From Acidimicrobiaceae bacterium (GTDB taxonomy: Bacteria; Actinomycetota; Acidimicrobiia; Actinomarinales; Actinomarinaceae), in the NCBI GenBank assembly GCA_028344675.1, contig JAOMBT010000008.1, forward strand, positions 1 through 37,052: a stretch of 37,052 nt of DNA, given 5' to 3'. The position numbers were made by a program, and so were the translations under genes. Shown piece after piece: positions 1 through 10,592 of this stretch (position 1 is its first letter; each line of letters begins with the position of its first letter). Under the pieces are notes generated by a model. That model worked only from the letters and a program-made list of their open reading frames with translations, was not told where the DNA came from and made no database searches.

Positions 1-127
1 TACTTTCACTTATCTCAAGACTTTTTAGATTATTTAGAATACTCTGATTTACTTCAATGGTATTTGTTGTTGTATTAGAACTACAAGATATAAAAATAAA
101 TAATGATATGAGAAATTTAATTTTCAT
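1..127 (-). CDS. Partial lipoprotein (N-terminus only, runs off the window edge)
   Basis: Minus-strand ATG at 127-125; reads MKIKFLISLFIFISCSSNTTTNTIEVNQSILNNLKSLEISES... open to the edge; hydrophobic signal plus lipobox-like ISC; overlaps the 3' end of the upstream gene by 11 bp. Absent from the ORF track. Confidence 0.6.
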   Translation of the reverse strand, partial: MKIKFLISLFIFISCSSNTTTNTIEVNQSILNNLKSLEISES

Positions 128-653
128 AAATTACCAATATTTCATTAATAATTTTTAAATCATTTTTAGGTAATGCAGGATTATTTTTTAAAGATTCCAA
201 TATCTTTATACCTTCATTAATAGTGTCAGGATTTTGAATATATATAATTCCTTTATAGGTACTTCCTAAAAGTGATCCAGGTGATAATTTAACTGCTTCA
301 TTTATATAACTCAGTGATGTTAATTCATCTCCCGACTCGTAAACCATCCACCCTATCTGTGCAAGAGAGTAGCTTTTTAGATCTATGTCACTGGTATTTT
401 CAGCAACATACATAAAGTGAATTAAAGCATTTGAGTAGTCATAAGATTCAAAATACCTGTTAGCAAGAGCAATTCTCATTGGTAAAATATCAGGATTTAA
501 TTTAATTACTTGCTCCATCTCTTTATTAGTTACGTTCGAAAGATCTGTTGATTGATTAGAAGAAATAGAAGAATTGTTATCAAGATTAAAATAAAGAAAT
601 ATAGGAAAAATTAAAATAAACACTGCTGAATAGAACCATTTATTTTTTAACAT
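117..653 (-). CDS. TPR-like membrane-anchored protein associated with cytochrome c maturation (CcmI/CycH-like C-terminal region)
   Basis: N-terminal TM segment, TPR-like helical repeats (LNPDILPMRIALANRYFESYDYSNALIHFMYV), directly downstream of ccmH with overlap. Confidence 0.6.
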   Translation of the reverse strand: MLKNKWFYSAVFILIFPIFLYFNLDNNSSISSNQSTDLSNVTNKEMEQVIKLNPDILPMRIALANRYFESYDYSNALIHFMYVAENTSDIDLKSYSLAQIGWMVYESGDELTSLSYINEAVKLSPGSLLGSTYKGIIYIQNPDTINEGIKILESLKNNPALPKNDLKIINEILVIYEN

Positions 654-999
654 ATAGTTTCCTAATAAAAATCGATATAAAAATTAGAACAATAGAAAGT
701 GGTAAAAGTAGTATTTCTAAATTATTAGTTATTGGATTTGTTATTATTCTCTCCCCGTATCTATTTACCCAGAATTCATTTATTTCACTATCTGTCAGTC
801 CATCATCTATTTGTTTCTCTAATATAGATCTCATATCGTCTGCATACTCTGATGGTGAGTCGTAAATAGTTTCACCCTGACATACAGGGCATAGTAATGC
901 CTTACTCCAAGTTTCTAATCTTGATTCGCTACTTGGAAATAGTAAGGGCATTAAAAGAATGATTATAATTAGTGCAAAAGTGATGTATCTAGACTTCAT
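640..999 (-). CDS. ccmH: Cytochrome c-type biogenesis protein CcmH
   Basis: LLCPVCQGETIYDSPSEYADDMRSIL CxxC motif and C-terminal TM; ccm context. Confidence 0.88.
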   Translation of the reverse strand: MKSRYITFALIIIILLMPLLFPSSESRLETWSKALLCPVCQGETIYDSPSEYADDMRSILEKQIDDGLTDSEINEFWVNRYGERIITNPITNNLEILLLPLSIVLIFISIFIRKLYVKK

Positions 1000-2884
1000 T
1001 TTTTCTTAACCTTGGTAAAAAAGAAAGACTTGTTATAAGTAGACCTATCCACATGATCAGAACACCGTAATTATTCCTAACTATTAACTTGTAGCTATCT
1101 TCATCAATAAATTTAACAGTTATATAGATATCATTAATAATTGATCTAAATACAGCAGGTGAACTAATAGCTTGTTGAGATGAATTTTTGAATATATTTA
1201 ATGAAGTATATTTTGTATGTTCAGTATCTGAAATTGGCAACTTGATTACATTTTTTTCTGGGAGACTTTCTTCAATTGCGTCATATACAAAATATGTTTC
1301 ATTATTGAAATTAAATTCTTCAAACGAACTCAGCTCTTTCTCTGTGGAGTAGCTTTGACTAACATTTAAAATTATTCCAAGTGCAAAAATTCCTATACCT
1401 AGATGAGCTATTTGGCCTGTCCAATAAGAGCTATTCCCCTTAGGAACCCTAAAGTTCTTATAAAGATTATTTACGGTAATAAAAATTAATATAAAAGAAA
1501 ATGAAACTGTAATGATTAAAGAATATGAATTATTTAAAAGAAACAATGAAAAAATAGTCACTATTAGTGCAGTATTAAGTAAAATTATATATTCATTTAA
1601 CCATTTTCGAATGTTTAAATTTCTAATAGATAATTTTACAGAAAAAATCATTAACCCCAATAGAATAAGAAGGAGTGGGCCAACAAGAATATCATAGTAG
1701 GCCCTACCAACAGTAATTTGTCTACTGTAAAGAGTCTCATATATTAGTGGGAAAATGGTTCCAATAAAAACTACAAGTGCAGATGAAAATAAGAAAATAT
1801 TGTTGTAAACAAAAAATCCTGATTTCCCAAACCAATTATCAATTTTTTTTGATTTAGAAAAATATTCGATATTTCTTGACCCTATAACAATGAAAATTAA
1901 TCCAAATAAAAGCATTCCAAACAATAGATAAGTTCCAATATTTCCATTGGAGAATGCGTGAACAGATATAAGAACCCCTGAACGAGTTATAAAAGTTCCA
2001 AATATTGTTGATAAGAACATTAAACCCACAAGAATATAGTTCCAATTCAACAAAGTATTTTGTGTTTTTTGAATTTTAGATGAATGTAAAAATGCTGTGG
2101 CAAGTAACCAGGGTATAAATGATACATTCTCAACTGGGTCCCAGGCCCAATAGCCTCCCCACCCAAGAACCTCATAAGACCAAGCTGCACCAAGAGTTAT
2201 TCCAATAGTTAGGAATAGCCATGGTATATATGTTGTTTTTTCAGCAACTTCAATCCAAGAATTTGAATCCTCTTTTTTGGAATAAAGTCTACTTGTAGCA
2301 GCAACAAAAGGCATTGTCATACCGACATATCCTATGTAAAGCATTGGAGGGTGAATAGCCATTAGTGGATGATTTTGTAAAAGTGGATTAGGTCCACGAC
2401 CAATATTGCTTGTTACTAAGTCTGCAAAAGGTAAAATAGTTGAAGAACTGCAACCTACAGTTGCAAGCTCAATACAGCCGGCAAAGGGTGATGAGCTAAA
2501 AACTGTATACCCAACGAAAAATATCATTATAAGAGTAAAAATTTTAACATCGATATTTGAAGAAGGGTCTTTATAAAATTTTAAATAAAAATACATAAAT
2601 AAACTTAAACAAAGATTCCAAAGCAATATAGACCCGTCTAGTGATCCCCAAAGGGAAGCAAATTTATATAAAGGGGGAGTAGATTTTGCAGAAAAATTAG
2701 CAATATAAGATAAAGAAAAGTCATTTAAAAATAATCCAACTTCAAGTAGGCAAAATAAGAGAACTTGGATAAAAAGATTAACCCTAACAAGTATTTCTGT
2801 ATATAGATTTTTCTTATTAAAAAATAAAATTATTAACAGACTAAAACTGATCCAACTAAAAATAATTCCAGTGTTATAAATCAT
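989..2884 (-). CDS. ccmF: Heme lyase CcmF
   Basis: WWD domain WGGYWAWDPVENVSFIPWLLATAFLHS, multi-TM, 631 aa. Confidence 0.93.
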   Translation of the reverse strand: MIYNTGIIFSWISFSLLIILFFNKKNLYTEILVRVNLFIQVLLFCLLEVGLFLNDFSLSYIANFSAKSTPPLYKFASLWGSLDGSILLWNLCLSLFMYFYLKFYKDPSSNIDVKIFTLIMIFFVGYTVFSSSPFAGCIELATVGCSSSTILPFADLVTSNIGRGPNPLLQNHPLMAIHPPMLYIGYVGMTMPFVAATSRLYSKKEDSNSWIEVAEKTTYIPWLFLTIGITLGAAWSYEVLGWGGYWAWDPVENVSFIPWLLATAFLHSSKIQKTQNTLLNWNYILVGLMFLSTIFGTFITRSGVLISVHAFSNGNIGTYLLFGMLLFGLIFIVIGSRNIEYFSKSKKIDNWFGKSGFFVYNNIFLFSSALVVFIGTIFPLIYETLYSRQITVGRAYYDILVGPLLLILLGLMIFSVKLSIRNLNIRKWLNEYIILLNTALIVTIFSLFLLNNSYSLIITVSFSFILIFITVNNLYKNFRVPKGNSSYWTGQIAHLGIGIFALGIILNVSQSYSTEKELSSFEEFNFNNETYFVYDAIEESLPEKNVIKLPISDTEHTKYTSLNIFKNSSQQAISSPAVFRSIINDIYITVKFIDEDSYKLIVRNNYGVLIMWIGLLITSLSFLPRLRKNEV

Positions 2885-3282
2885 TTTGAATAACTTTTAA
2901 CATCGTATGTTTCACCATCACTTGAAACATATTCATTATCATGTTTAACCAACATGTCATCTGCAAAAAATATATTATTGTCTAATACACCATCAAGAAT
3001 TACACCCATATTTTCTTGAAATAATTCTGGGATAAATCCGTCAAATAATATATCTATTTCTTTGTTACCGTCTGTTATTGTAAAAACTGTATATCCGCCA
3101 TCTTTACTAATAGATCCCTCAACTACAAATCCTCCTAATTTTATTCTTTCGTTAGTTGTTATTTCTATATCTTCAGTTTCAGATGTAGTGTAGTAATAGA
3201 TAGTATTTCTTGAGGCAATTACGGTACTTGCATAAACAATAAGTCCGACGCCCAATAGGACAATAATAAGATTTTTTTTCAC
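2881..3282 (-). CDS. ccmE: Periplasmic heme chaperone CcmE
   Basis: N-terminal TM, OB-fold-like beta pattern, and LVKHDNEY resembling the CcmE heme-binding HxxxY motif (KHDENY in proteobacteria). Confidence 0.87.
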   Translation of the reverse strand: MKKNLIIVLLGVGLIVYASTVIASRNTIYYYTTSETEDIEITTNERIKLGGFVVEGSISKDGGYTVFTITDGNKEIDILFDGFIPELFQENMGVILDGVLDNNIFFADDMLVKHDNEYVSSDGETYDVKSYSK

Positions 3283-3287
3283 TCTAT

Positions 3288-3956
3288 TTAAATTTTAGCT
3301 CTTGATTTAGGATTTAAATAGTCGTCCCACAATATATCGTTAGATCTTCTGAATATTTTTGTGAGAAAGATATGTACCAACGTGACTAGTAAAACACTAA
3401 TTAAAAGAGTTACAAGAATATCTGTAGACATCGGGGCATCACCTGATGCAACCGTTTCTTGACTCAAGATACTTGCTTGTTGATGGACTGATCTCCACCA
3501 AATTACACTAAAATGTAATATTGGAATCTGGATTACACCAAAAATGCCGATAAAGGATGAATTTCTTGCTGTTTTACCTAAGTCTTTATTGAATTGGCGA
3601 GAAGCAATGTACCCTAAATAAACTAGTAAAAGAATAGCAGTTAAATTGAGTCTTGCATCACCCCAAACCCACCATGTTCCCCAAGTTTGCTTTCCCCAAT
3701 AAGAACCTGCTAATAAAGTAATTACGGTAAAAATGACTCCAGATTTTGCATTTGCTATAGCTAATGAGTCATACTTCTGTTTTTTAGTAAAAAAGTAAAA
3801 CACAGAATACAAAAAAGTAAGGGTGTAACCTAAATAAGCAATCCAAACTGTAGGTACATGAATATATAAAAGTTTTGAATAGACACCCTGGGTTACGTCG
3901 TAAGGACCAAAGAAAGAAATTGCAATCCAAACTGCTAATGGTCCATAAAGCATCAT
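3288..3956 (-). CDS. ccmC: Heme exporter protein CcmC
   Basis: WGTWWVWGDARLNLTAILLL WWD motif, 6 TM, position in ccm cluster. Confidence 0.92.
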   Translation of the reverse strand: MMLYGPLAVWIAISFFGPYDVTQGVYSKLLYIHVPTVWIAYLGYTLTFLYSVFYFFTKKQKYDSLAIANAKSGVIFTVITLLAGSYWGKQTWGTWWVWGDARLNLTAILLLVYLGYIASRQFNKDLGKTARNSSFIGIFGVIQIPILHFSVIWWRSVHQQASILSQETVASGDAPMSTDILVTLLISVLLVTLVHIFLTKIFRRSNDILWDDYLNPKSRAKI

Positions 3957-4588
3957 TTCGCACTCCTTAGATAAAAATTAGTAAAAGCGTAAATTATTAA
4001 AGTTATACCTAAATACATCAATAAGTAAATGTTACTTATTTCTTGATTTACACCTAACCATAAAGGTGCAATCAAGATTGCAAAACCAATATATATTGGA
4101 ACAATTATTGTAAATTGAACGAAACGACTATTAAAGCTTGTAGATACTTGAAAAAAAAGATTAATCATTATTGCATTTATACAAAAAAATAATATAGATA
4201 GACATATATATATTAAGGGTGAATTTAGTGATGTATCTGTAAAACCAGAAAATAGAATTAATAAAATTATAATTTGGGGATAAAATATTCCAAGTTCAGC
4301 AATAGTTTTACTATAAAAATAATCAGTTTTCTGTATTGAGGCAAAATTTAATTCTTTTACTAATCTTTGCTCATCTATAGGATTTCTTATTGAAAAAAGT
4401 GTTGTAAATAAAATTAAAAACAAAAGCTCTACTATTAAGAATAGGTCATCATCTACACGGAACCTATTTTCTGACAAAATTGGAAAAACAATTATTAGGA
4501 CTGACATCGTAGGAGTAATTAAAAATAAAGACGTGTTGTTTCTAAATTCCAAACTGGTTTCTTTTTTTATGATGTATTTTCTAATCAT
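3953..4588 (-). CDS. ccmB: Heme ABC exporter permease CcmB
   Basis: Multi-TM protein between ccmA and ccmC; NPIDEQRLVKEL region resembles CcmB. Confidence 0.8.
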   Translation of the reverse strand: MIRKYIIKKETSLEFRNNTSLFLITPTMSVLIIVFPILSENRFRVDDDLFLIVELLFLILFTTLFSIRNPIDEQRLVKELNFASIQKTDYFYSKTIAELGIFYPQIIILLILFSGFTDTSLNSPLIYICLSILFFCINAIMINLFFQVSTSFNSRFVQFTIIVPIYIGFAILIAPLWLGVNQEISNIYLLMYLGITLIIYAFTNFYLRSAK

Positions 4589-5174
4589 TTAAATCAAAAG
4601 TTTTTTCAATATTGTCTAAGGCAATTATGCTTTCCTGGCTTGAAAGAATTGAAGAATTTCCATCAGATTCTCTTTTTTTAAGTAATGATAATAAAAGTTG
4701 AATTCCGTTTTCATCAAGATAAACTTTTGGTTCATCAATACAAAGTACATCAGGATTTTTCAAATCTGCAATTGCTATTTCACTTCTTTTGATCATTCCA
4801 CTTGAAAAGTCTTCAATTAAGTCTTCTTTAAAATTATTAAGTTCATATTTGATAAGTATTTTATTAATCAAACTTTCGTTTATATTTTCCTTGAATAAAA
4901 AATAATTTATATTCTCAATTAAAGAAAGCATCGGGATCAGAGATGGCATTGAGCCAATCTCCATCAATGTATTATTATTTCTTTTTATATCTGAATTAAA
5001 AGTGTTACCAATAAAGTTATTACTAATACACATAAGAAGAGTTGTTTTGCCTGAACCATTTTTACCTATAATTTCATAATTTTTTGATGATTCTAGTGAA
5101 ATCTTTAAATCACTAATCACTACTTGATTACCGTAACCTAATTGAAGACTGTCTGATTCAAAAAAAGAACTCAT
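4581..5174 (-). CDS. ccmA: Heme ABC exporter ATPase CcmA
   Basis: Walker A IGKNGSGKTTLL, signature-like FSSGMIKR, Walker B PDVLCIDEP; cluster context. Confidence 0.85.
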   Translation of the reverse strand: MSSFFESDSLQLGYGNQVVISDLKISLESSKNYEIIGKNGSGKTTLLMCISNNFIGNTFNSDIKRNNNTLMEIGSMPSLIPMLSLIENINYFLFKENINESLINKILIKYELNNFKEDLIEDFSSGMIKRSEIAIADLKNPDVLCIDEPKVYLDENGIQLLLSLLKKRESDGNSSILSSQESIIALDNIEKTFDLND

Positions 5175-6667
5175 ATTTCCATTGTATTAGGTTTTTGATT
5201 TCTTATAAAACGTAAAATAAGATGAAGTTCGTTGTAATAAGTAACTTCATTATTCTGTTTAATTTTTGAATCAAATAAGGATTTATTTTTAATCTTTACT
5301 TCTTGATTTTCAATATTTATATTAAATTTGTTTAGTATTTCTATAATTTGTGAATCTTTGTTATTAATTAACTCTTCTAATTTTTGAAAATAAATATATT
5401 CATTTAATAGCGATTGGTAATTCATTAATATTTGAGCTTTTTCATATTCAAGATTATCTGAAAAGATACCCACCTCTTCTTTGAGTTTTGTAATGGATTT
5501 GGTTATTTCATCAAAAAATAACTTAATTTCGATGTTTAATTTTTGTATATATAAGTTCATATCAAATGATTCCACACAAGCACACGGGGTATCTTTAAGT
5601 ATTGAAATATCACATTTAGTTTTTCTTGAATTATTTTTTTTACAATTAATCAAATTAAGTAATTCATTAAGCATAAATTTAAAATTTTTAGCTTTTGAAT
5701 AACTTAAGAATGGTCCAATTTTAAATAATGTATTTGGTGTATTTTTTATCTTTGAAATTTCTAAATTAGTTTTATTACTCTTAAGTTTAATCCAGTAAAT
5801 ATTTTGTGAAAATTTACCCCTCCTATTAAATCTTGGATTGTGTTGATTGATTATTCTTTGCTCAAGAATTAATGCAGTGAGTTCATTATCTAGCTTTTCG
5901 ATTAATAGTTTATTTGATGCATTTACAATTTTGTTTGATTTGAAGGATCGGGAAAAGCTCAAATGTGAACTTATTCTATTTTTTAAATTTTTAGACTTTC
6001 CAATGTATTGAAGTTTTTGATCTTTTAAGAATAAATAAATTCCTGGACCGGAGGGAATTTCTTTAATTTTATATTTATTTTTTAAATTTTTATCTATTCC
6101 CAATATGAAGTCATTGAGATTTTTTACAGTATCTATATTCGTAATACTTTTTTCTTTAAGGAGATTCTGCAATACTTCATAAGTTGTTAGTACATCTGCT
6201 TTCGCGTTATGTTCATTTTTATTATGAGTTTTATAAAAATTACTTAATGTTTGAAGTTTATGGTTTTTAATTTTACCTCTTAGCAACGCTCTAGAAAGTT
6301 TAAGAGTATCGAGTCTTTCATTCGGAAGATTTACAAATTTGTTTTTGTTCAAATTCATATTTAAAAAAGATAAATCAAAATTTAAATTATGACCTACAAT
6401 TATTGAGTTTTTTAAAAAGTTATTTATTTTTTCAATCTCATTTTTAATTTCTGGTGAGTTTTTTAAATGCCACTCATATATTCCCGTCAGTTTTGAAATA
6501 AATAAAGGGAGCTCTCCATTAGGTTTAAATTTTGAATAATATTCATCAATTTTTTTATTATCTCTTAATTTAATCATGTATATTTCAATGATTTCACTAT
6601 TGTGAGCACTTATACCAGTTGTTTCTATATCTAGAACTACTAAAGTATTATCTTTTAAAATTTTCAA
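5171..6667 (-). CDS. DEDD (DnaQ-like) 3'-5' exonuclease fused to a GIY-YIG / UvrC N-terminal-like nuclease
   Basis: Exo motifs LDIETTG, GHNLNFDLSF, HNAKADVLTTYEV; GIY-YIG GPGIYLFLKDQKLQYIGKSKNLKNRI and LILEQRIINQHNPRFN; UVR-like LEYEKAQILMNYQSLL. Confidence 0.88.
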   Translation of the reverse strand: MKILKDNTLVVLDIETTGISAHNSEIIEIYMIKLRDNKKIDEYYSKFKPNGELPLFISKLTGIYEWHLKNSPEIKNEIEKINNFLKNSIIVGHNLNFDLSFLNMNLNKNKFVNLPNERLDTLKLSRALLRGKIKNHKLQTLSNFYKTHNKNEHNAKADVLTTYEVLQNLLKEKSITNIDTVKNLNDFILGIDKNLKNKYKIKEIPSGPGIYLFLKDQKLQYIGKSKNLKNRISSHLSFSRSFKSNKIVNASNKLLIEKLDNELTALILEQRIINQHNPRFNRRGKFSQNIYWIKLKSNKTNLEISKIKNTPNTLFKIGPFLSYSKAKNFKFMLNELLNLINCKKNNSRKTKCDISILKDTPCACVESFDMNLYIQKLNIEIKLFFDEITKSITKLKEEVGIFSDNLEYEKAQILMNYQSLLNEYIYFQKLEELINNKDSQIIEILNKFNINIENQEVKIKNKSLFDSKIKQNNEVTYYNELHLILRFIRNQKPNTMEI

Positions 6668-7459
6668 TTATTTTGTTAATTCCCACATTCCTATTGCTGC
6701 AGCAGTTGATGCATTTAATGAATCAACATTATTAGTAGATCTTATTCTTAATGATGTGTGTATAATTTTAAACCAATCATCAGAAATTCCGTACTGTTCA
6801 GCACCAACTACTAGGGCATAATTCAAATTAGGTGTAAATTCTTCAATATCCACATCTCCTTCAGGATCAAGTAACAATATTTGATAATTATTTTTTTCTA
6901 AAATAGAAATTACTTCTTGGTTACTTCCACTCCAGATATTTGTATTAAAAATATGCCCTATAGATGATCTTATAACATTTGGATTAAATATATCTGTTAC
7001 CTCATCCGATAAAAATATATTGTTTATACCAAATGACTTAGAAGTTCTTATCATGGTTCCCAAATTTCCTGGTTTTTCAATTTGGTCAGGTATTAATATT
7101 GGTCCGCTTACTTTATTAGGAGTAGTTTGATGACTTGTATTAAACAATGAGATGATTCCATCTGGCCTATCTCTATATGAAATTTCTTTAAATATTTTTT
7201 CAGAAACATCAACAACTCTTATATTTTCAGAGATAAATCGATTTACAAGTGCTTCATTATTCTCACCCATAAAAAAACTATCACAAATATATAAAGTATC
7301 TATATCAAATCTAGAATCTATAAGTTGGTTATTTTCCCTATATCCTTCTGCAATTGACTTCATCTCTGATTTACGATTTCTATTCTTTCTAAGTGATATT
7401 AAAAATTTGTATTCAGGATTAGTGAAAGAACTTATATGTTTATTTTGAGAATTTTTCAT
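6668..7459 (-). CDS. SpoU/TrmH-family RNA 2'-O-methyltransferase
   Basis: EKPGNLGTMIRTSKSFGINNIFL, NPNVIRSSIGHIF, LVVGAEQYGISDDW, SLNASTAAAIGMWE are SpoU motifs 1-3. Confidence 0.9.
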   Translation of the reverse strand: MKNSQNKHISSFTNPEYKFLISLRKNRNRKSEMKSIAEGYRENNQLIDSRFDIDTLYICDSFFMGENNEALVNRFISENIRVVDVSEKIFKEISYRDRPDGIISLFNTSHQTTPNKVSGPILIPDQIEKPGNLGTMIRTSKSFGINNIFLSDEVTDIFNPNVIRSSIGHIFNTNIWSGSNQEVISILEKNNYQILLLDPEGDVDIEEFTPNLNYALVVGAEQYGISDDWFKIIHTSLRIRSTNNVDSLNASTAAAIGMWELTK

Positions 7460-8045
7460 TATGTATCAATTTTTTCTTTTGCAATTTACTAGATGATTTA
7501 GGGTTAACTTCATTCTCCACTCCAGCAGTAATCATTCCCATTATGAGGTAATCTTCTGGAATATCTAATAAATTATGCACACTTTTTCGATTGGTATTAT
7601 GGAGACCCATGAAACCACTTGAAAGTTCTTGCTCCTCTAACAACAACATGCAGTTCATCATTGCAGCTCCAGCATCTACAAACCAATAAGGAACATCCCA
7701 GTCGTTTGAATTAATTGCTTTTGCTTTGTCGTCTTCTGAATATCTTTTATGATATGCATTTTCATTCAAAATTATAAAAAATAGAGCTACAGAGTGAGAT
7801 ATCCACGGATCTTTACCTTGTTCTGTGTATTTTCTTTCATTAAATAAATTAGATATATCTTTAATAGTGTTTTCATTAAAGACTTGGATGATTTCAATAC
7901 CCCTAGAAAAGCCTGCAGTTGGAATCTTAATTGTATAACTTGCTATTTTGTTTAAAGTTTTTTTGTCAAAGTTGACCTTTTTGTAACTTCTAACTATTTT
8001 TCTATTTGATAAAAGACTCTCTAAATAAGAATCCCCATTATTCAT
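7440..8045 (-). CDS. Nitroreductase family protein
   Basis: LLSNRKIVRSYKKVNFDKKTLNKIASYTIKIPTAGFSRG and DAGAAMMNCMLLLEEQELSSGFMG. Confidence 0.82.
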   Translation of the reverse strand: MNNGDSYLESLLSNRKIVRSYKKVNFDKKTLNKIASYTIKIPTAGFSRGIEIIQVFNENTIKDISNLFNERKYTEQGKDPWISHSVALFFIILNENAYHKRYSEDDKAKAINSNDWDVPYWFVDAGAAMMNCMLLLEEQELSSGFMGLHNTNRKSVHNLLDIPEDYLIMGMITAGVENEVNPKSSSKLQKKKLIHNEKFSK

Positions 8046-9105
8046 TTTTATTTAGCAAATAATTTAAAACCATATCACCAACTTCACTTGTACCCATCCC
8101 CATCTTTCCAGCAGAGAGAGATTCTAAGCCTATTGCCGTTTTTATAATTGCGTTCTCAATATCTTCAGAATATTGCTCTTCACCTAATTCTTTAACCATC
8201 ATGGCAGCTGCGCCAATACAAGCTAGGGGATTAATTACATTCTTATCTGTATATTTAGGCGCAGACCCTCCTATAGGCTCAAACATAGATGTTCCCTCAG
8301 GATTTATATTACCTCCAGCAGCAATTCCCATACCACCTTGAATCATTGCTCCAAGATCTGTAATAATATCTCCAAACATATTATCTGTAACAATCACATC
8401 AAACCATTCAGGATTTTTAACCATCCACATACATACCGCATCAACATGAGCATAATCTGTATCAATTTCTGGGTATTCTTTTGCTACATCATTAAATATT
8501 CTTTCCCACAAATCGTGAGCATAAGTTAAAACATTTGTTTTAGCACATAACGTAATTTTTTTACGATTATTGTTTTTTGTATATTCAAAGGCATACTTAA
8601 TACATCTATGTATTGCATAATAAGAATTAATTGATTCTTGGGTAGCAACTTCATTTTCTGTTCCATAATGTATATAACCTCCAGCTCCTGCATAAAGGCC
8701 TTCAGTATTTTCTCTTACAACAACAAAGTTTATATCTTCCGGACTTTTGTCAACTAGGGGAGTATCTACTCCTGGATATAAAATGACAGGTCTTAAATTT
8801 ATATATTGATCGAACTCTTTTCTTAATCTTAGAAGAATTCCCTGTTCAAGAATTCCAGGTTTTACATCAGGATGACCAATTGCACCTAGTAAAACCGCAT
8901 CAGAATTTTTAAATTGATCGATATCTTTATTTGTAACAAGTTCACCAGTTTTTAGATATCTATCTCCACCTAAATCATTATTTGTAAACTTGAATTTACT
9001 TCCATATTTTTCAGAAGATTTTTCTAATACTTTGATTGCTTCATTAACTACTTCTGGACCTGTACCGTCACCAGGGAGTGCTAATATGTTAAATTCTTTA
9101 TTCAT
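8038..9105 (-). CDS. leuB: 3-isopropylmalate dehydrogenase
   Basis: [64 protein letters not shown]; adjacent to leuA. Confidence 0.92.
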   Translation of the reverse strand: MNKEFNILALPGDGTGPEVVNEAIKVLEKSSEKYGSKFKFTNNDLGGDRYLKTGELVTNKDIDQFKNSDAVLLGAIGHPDVKPGILEQGILLRLRKEFDQYINLRPVILYPGVDTPLVDKSPEDINFVVVRENTEGLYAGAGGYIHYGTENEVATQESINSYYAIHRCIKYAFEYTKNNNRKKITLCAKTNVLTYAHDLWERIFNDVAKEYPEIDTDYAHVDAVCMWMVKNPEWFDVIVTDNMFGDIITDLGAMIQGGMGIAAGGNINPEGTSMFEPIGGSAPKYTDKNVINPLACIGAAAMMVKELGEEQYSEDIENAIIKTAIGLESLSAGKMGMGTSEVGDMVLNYLLNKNE

Positions 9106-10592
9106 TTATTCAATGCATTTAAAAACGATTCGATAGAACCTTGAACAACATCTGTTGAGACAGCCCTTCCTTGCTTCATTAGGTGTCCATCATTTATAAT
9201 TGTAACAATTTCAGCTGTTGCATCTGAACCTTTAGTAATACTTTCAACTCTATAGTCAATAAGTGTTGCTTCGGACTTTAGTATTTTTTTCACAGCAGTA
9301 AAAGCAGCGTGGATCATGCCGTCCCCTGTAGCTTCTTCAGTAATTTCATTGTCTCCAACTTTAAGTGTAATTTTAGCAGAAGCGTATTCGTCTTTACTGT
9401 TGACTGATACAGATAATAATTTGGTTGAACTTTGATTAGTTTCAACTTGCCCAACTATAGCTCTTAATTCATTTTCAACAATTTCACCTTTTCTATCTGC
9501 TATTTTCTTAAAAGTATTAAATGCATTATCAAAAGAGTCATTATCAAGGTCTATATTTAAATTATCCAATGCATCTTTAAATCCAGCTCTTCCGGAGTGT
9601 TTACCGAGTATAATTTTTGCTTCTTGACCTACTGAGTCTGGTGACATAATTTCATATGTTGAAGTATTTCTTAGATATCCATGTTGATGTATGCCAGACT
9701 CATGGCTGAATGCATTTTTCCCAACTACCGCTTTATTGAATTGCACTGGGTATCCAGTCAATTTCGAAACTAGGCGCGAAGTTTCAAAAATTTCAGTGGT
9801 TTCAGCTTTAATCTCAACACCAAATTGATCCTGCCTGGTCTTTACAGCCATAATAATTTCTTCAGTAGAAGTATTACCAGCTCTCTCACCGATACCATTT
9901 ATTGCTCCTTCTATCTGTCTAGCTCCTGCGGTAATTGCTGTTAGAGAATTAGCAACTGCTAATCCTAAATCATTATGACAATGGGTAGAAATTATTACAT
10001 CTTCATTTCTACCTTTTACTTGTTCATATACTTGAGTTAACAGTTCAAGGTAGTCTTGAGGGGTAGCATAACCAACCGTATCTGGAACATTAATTGTTGT
10101 TGCTCCTTCTTCAACAGCAGTTTTAAGAACTTCAATTAAAAAATCTTTATCAGTTCTTGTTGCATCTTGTGCAGAAAATTCAATATTATCGCATAGATTC
10201 TTGGCATACTTTACAGATTCTCTTGTATCTTTAAGAATTTCTTCTTTAGTTTTTCGGAGCATATGCTCCATATGGATTTCAGAAGTAGATGTAAAAACGT
10301 GAATTCTTGAGTCTCTTGCAGCTTTTATTGCTTCCCAAGCTTGTTCAATATCATCTGGATGGCACCTAGCTAAAGATGCTATTGTTGAATTCTTAATATT
10401 TTGTGCAATTAAATTTACACCTTCCCAATCACCTGGAGATGATGCAGCAAATCCAGCTTCTATAACGTCAACTTTTAATTTTTCTAACTGCTGTGCAATC
10501 AAGAGCTTTTCAGATGGTGTTAGTGCAATACCAGGACTTTGCTCACCGTCTCTTAATGTCGTATCGAAAATTATTAATTTATCATTACTCAT
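9102..10592 (-). CDS. leuA: 2-isopropylmalate synthase
   Basis: [66 protein letters not shown]-terminal LeuA dimer/regulatory domain. Confidence 0.95.
   Translation of the reverse strand: MSNDKLIIFDTTLRDGEQSPGIALTPSEKLLIAQQLEKLKVDVIEAGFAASSPGDWEGVNLIAQNIKNSTIASLARCHPDDIEQAWEAIKAARDSRIHVFTSTSEIHMEHMLRKTKEEILKDTRESVKYAKNLCDNIEFSAQDATRTDKDFLIEVLKTAVEEGATTINVPDTVGYATPQDYLELLTQVYEQVKGRNEDVIISTHCHNDLGLAVANSLTAITAGARQIEGAINGIGERAGNTSTEEIIMAVKTRQDQFGVEIKAETTEIFETSRLVSKLTGYPVQFNKAVVGKNAFSHESGIHQHGYLRNTSTYEIMSPDSVGQEAKIILGKHSGRAGFKDALDNLNIDLDNDSFDNAFNTFKKIADRKGEIVENELRAIVGQVETNQSSTKLLSVSVNSKDEYASAKITLKVGDNEITEEATGDGMIHAAFTAVKKILKSEATLIDYRVESITKGSDATAEIVTIINDGHLMKQGRAVSTDVVQGSIESFLNALNK

Noticed and set aside
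1512-2045. ORFs 1512-1697 (+) and 1854-2045 (-)
   Set aside because: Both lie inside ccmF with its strong WWD-domain reading frame; no recognisable domain.
5481-5702. ORF 5481-5702 (+)
   Set aside because: Antisense to the exonuclease/GIY-YIG gene; chance ORF.
7152-8529. ORFs 7152-7448 (+) and 8338-8529 (+)
   Set aside because: Antisense to the SpoU methyltransferase and leuB; no independent motif.
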